Positions 5,980 to 7,031 of a DNA stretch of 7,031 nt are shown here, in pieces. A model generated the notes under the pieces. It worked only from the letters and a program-made list of their open reading frames with translations, had not been told where the DNA came from and searched no databases. The DNA lies in the NCBI GenBank assembly GCA_030741455.1, contig JASLVI010000075.1, positions 1-7,031 on the forward strand, written 5' to 3'. Source of the stretch: Candidatus Poseidoniaceae archaeon (GTDB lineage Archaea; Thermoplasmatota; Poseidoniia; Poseidoniales; Poseidoniaceae). Numbering within the stretch: position 1 is the first letter of the stretch; each line of letters opens with the position of its first letter. The translations under genes and the position numbers were made by a program.

Positions 5980-7005
5980 TCACTCCTCTTCTTGTTCAGG
6001 TAAGGATGAGAGAACATCGCCTAACATTTCGGTTACATCCTCAATTCGTGTCATGAGAGTTGTATCAGCAACTGCGCCAGGGCGTCCTAAATCCCACATC
6101 AATTCGTGAACCATTTCTGTCGTCAATCGCGTCATACGGAGGACTTGAGGATCGATTCGTTCAAGATCATCATCTGGTAGAAGTGCTATTTGTTCTGGAA
6201 CTTCGTCCAAAATCGAATCCATCTTTGATTCGATTTCATTTGCAATGTTCTCAGCTTGCTGTTCGAGAATAGATTCCATACCACCCACTGACATAGGCGA
6301 GGGCTGTTCGTTCAAATCACCGAGTGTCTTCTTTTTCTGGAGATCCTCAAAGGATGGCCCTTCTGCATCGCCTACTCCCCCACTCGATTGGACCAATCGA
6401 TTCAGAGCTACACGTAACAAGTTGGAAAGATCTGTCGCCTCCAAATCAAGGTCAACGTCCATTCCTTCTTCGCCCATTTGAACGAGAATCTCATTGATGA
6501 ACGACTCATTAATCCGATCAGGCCCTACAAGGCCCTTGAGCATTGGAAGCGCCCATCCGCCTCCACCCGCCATGACTGCAACATCGAATGAACCGCCACC
6601 CGTTTCGAGTGTGACATCGGCGGGAGGAGGAACGAATTGTTTACGACTGTGTTTCCAAAGTTGAGCGATGAGGACTTTCATATCAACGGGTTTTCCGATA
6701 ACTTCGTGAATCCCTGCTTTTGCTGCAACCAACATGAAATCGGGCGATGTCGAACGAGATAAAAGGACGATTCTGCACTTGAATGCAAATTCAGGATCGC
6801 CCATTAATCGTTGAGCAGCATCGATGGCGTCGCCTGATTTCCATTCACCATCGAGAAGGACAACCTCGGGCATGACGGCAAGCGCAGTCCCTTCTGCTTG
6901 ACGAAGCGTTCCTGCACGAGTGACATCAAATCCTTCGCGCTCGAGTGTTGAGGCGAGAAGGGTACGACGACCCTGGTTCTCGTCAGCAACAATGACCTTA
7001 CCCAT
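5980..7005 (-). CDS. Response regulator: receiver domain with unrecognised C-terminal region
   Basis: Phospho-acceptor signalling protein, 341 residues, presumably cytosolic. The receiver domain (1-122) is complete. It opens with VIVADEN and the acidic pair Asp8-Glu9. The phosphorylation site is Asp52 after strand 3 (VVLLD), the switch Ser is Ser83 (IVLLS), and Lys105 lies in GKPVD. The loop after Asp52 (GEWKSGDA) lacks the usual MP-x-MDG pattern. After a Pro-rich hinge (126-128) and two Gly-rich patches (136-138, 147-150), residues 155-341 match no output domain I know: no helix-turn-helix, GGDEF, HD or ATPase motif. They are acidic and mostly helical in character, with a DDDLERIDPQVLRMTR stretch and a GluX tail. 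ATG 7005 fits receiver strand 1 exactly, though the frame stays open to the window edge and no Shine-Dalgarno site is seen. Its stop sits 5 nt before the VTT start. No histidine kinase is in the window. Confidence 0.87.
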   Translation of the reverse strand: MGKVIVADENQGRRTLLASTLEREGFDVTRAGTLRQAEGTALAVMPEVVLLDGEWKSGDAIDAAQRLMGDPEFAFKCRIVLLSRSTSPDFMLVAAKAGIHEVIGKPVDMKVLIAQLWKHSRKQFVPPPADVTLETGGGSFDVAVMAGGGGWALPMLKGLVGPDRINESFINEILVQMGEEGMDVDLDLEATDLSNLLRVALNRLVQSSGGVGDAEGPSFEDLQKKKTLGDLNEQPSPMSVGGMESILEQQAENIANEIESKMDSILDEVPEQIALLPDDDLERIDPQVLRMTRLTTEMVHELMWDLGRPGAVADTTLMTRIEDVTEMLGDVLSSLPEQEEE

Positions 7006-7031
7006 GATGACCAGAAGGAAACGAGGGCTTC

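Noticed and set aside
7006..7031. Upstream extension of the response regulator into the window edge
   Set aside because: The frame is open, but receiver strand 1 begins right at ATG 7005 and no better start is visible in the 26 bases.
1..7031. tRNA, rRNA, CRISPR, insertion-sequence ends or phage features
   Set aside because: No cloverleaf, regular spaced repeats, transposase motifs or terminal inverted repeats were seen by eye; the space is almost fully taken by genes.

Overview
This window holds seven regions: six protein-coding genes and one short divergent intergenic region. All of it reads as ordinary prokaryotic chromosome, with compact genes and a base composition that looks near half G+C. 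No RNA gene, insertion sequence, CRISPR array or phage gene is visible, and no stretch over 300 bases lacks a gene. The organism cannot be fixed from the sequence alone. The gene set, short spacers and acidic soluble proteins would suit an uncultivated, probably aquatic prokaryote. A marine planktonic archaeon of the Poseidoniales (Marine Group II) type is my low-confidence guess, and several bacterial phyla remain possible. Shine-Dalgarno-like sites are clear at some starts (aquaporin, VTT membrane protein) and absent at others.

Layout. The left edge carries the N-terminal two thirds of a medium-chain-type acyl-CoA dehydrogenase (minus strand, cut by the window). Upstream of it on the same strand is a sodium/calcium exchanger of the CaCA superfamily. 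Across an 84-bp gap, an aquaporin-family channel is transcribed divergently (plus strand). Its 3' end overlaps tail to tail with a large gene for a fused alpha/beta E1 subunit of a 2-oxoacid dehydrogenase (minus strand). Upstream of that are a VTT-domain (DedA/TVP38/TMEM64 family) membrane protein and a receiver-domain response regulator, all on the minus strand and nearly touching. The last 26 bases are 5' flank of the response regulator.

How the genes fit together. Response regulator to VTT protein is a tight pair, with a start signal embedded in the end of the upstream gene. Transcription may continue across a 71-bp spacer into E1. That spacer holds a perfect 6-bp hairpin, so E1 may also be controlled on its own. 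E1 and the acyl-CoA dehydrogenase both belong to oxidative acyl-CoA metabolism (branched-chain amino acid or fatty acid breakdown), but no E2, E3 or CoA-ligase gene is present. The exchanger and aquaporin form a divergent ion/water membrane-transport pair.

No complete new system is evident. The most unusual points are the response regulator's unrecognised 210-residue C-terminal part paired with a VTT protein, the long N-terminal extension and altered His-loop of the fused E1, the asymmetric ion site of the exchanger, the His-less aquaporin filter, and a perfect 15-bp palindrome just upstream of the acyl-CoA dehydrogenase.
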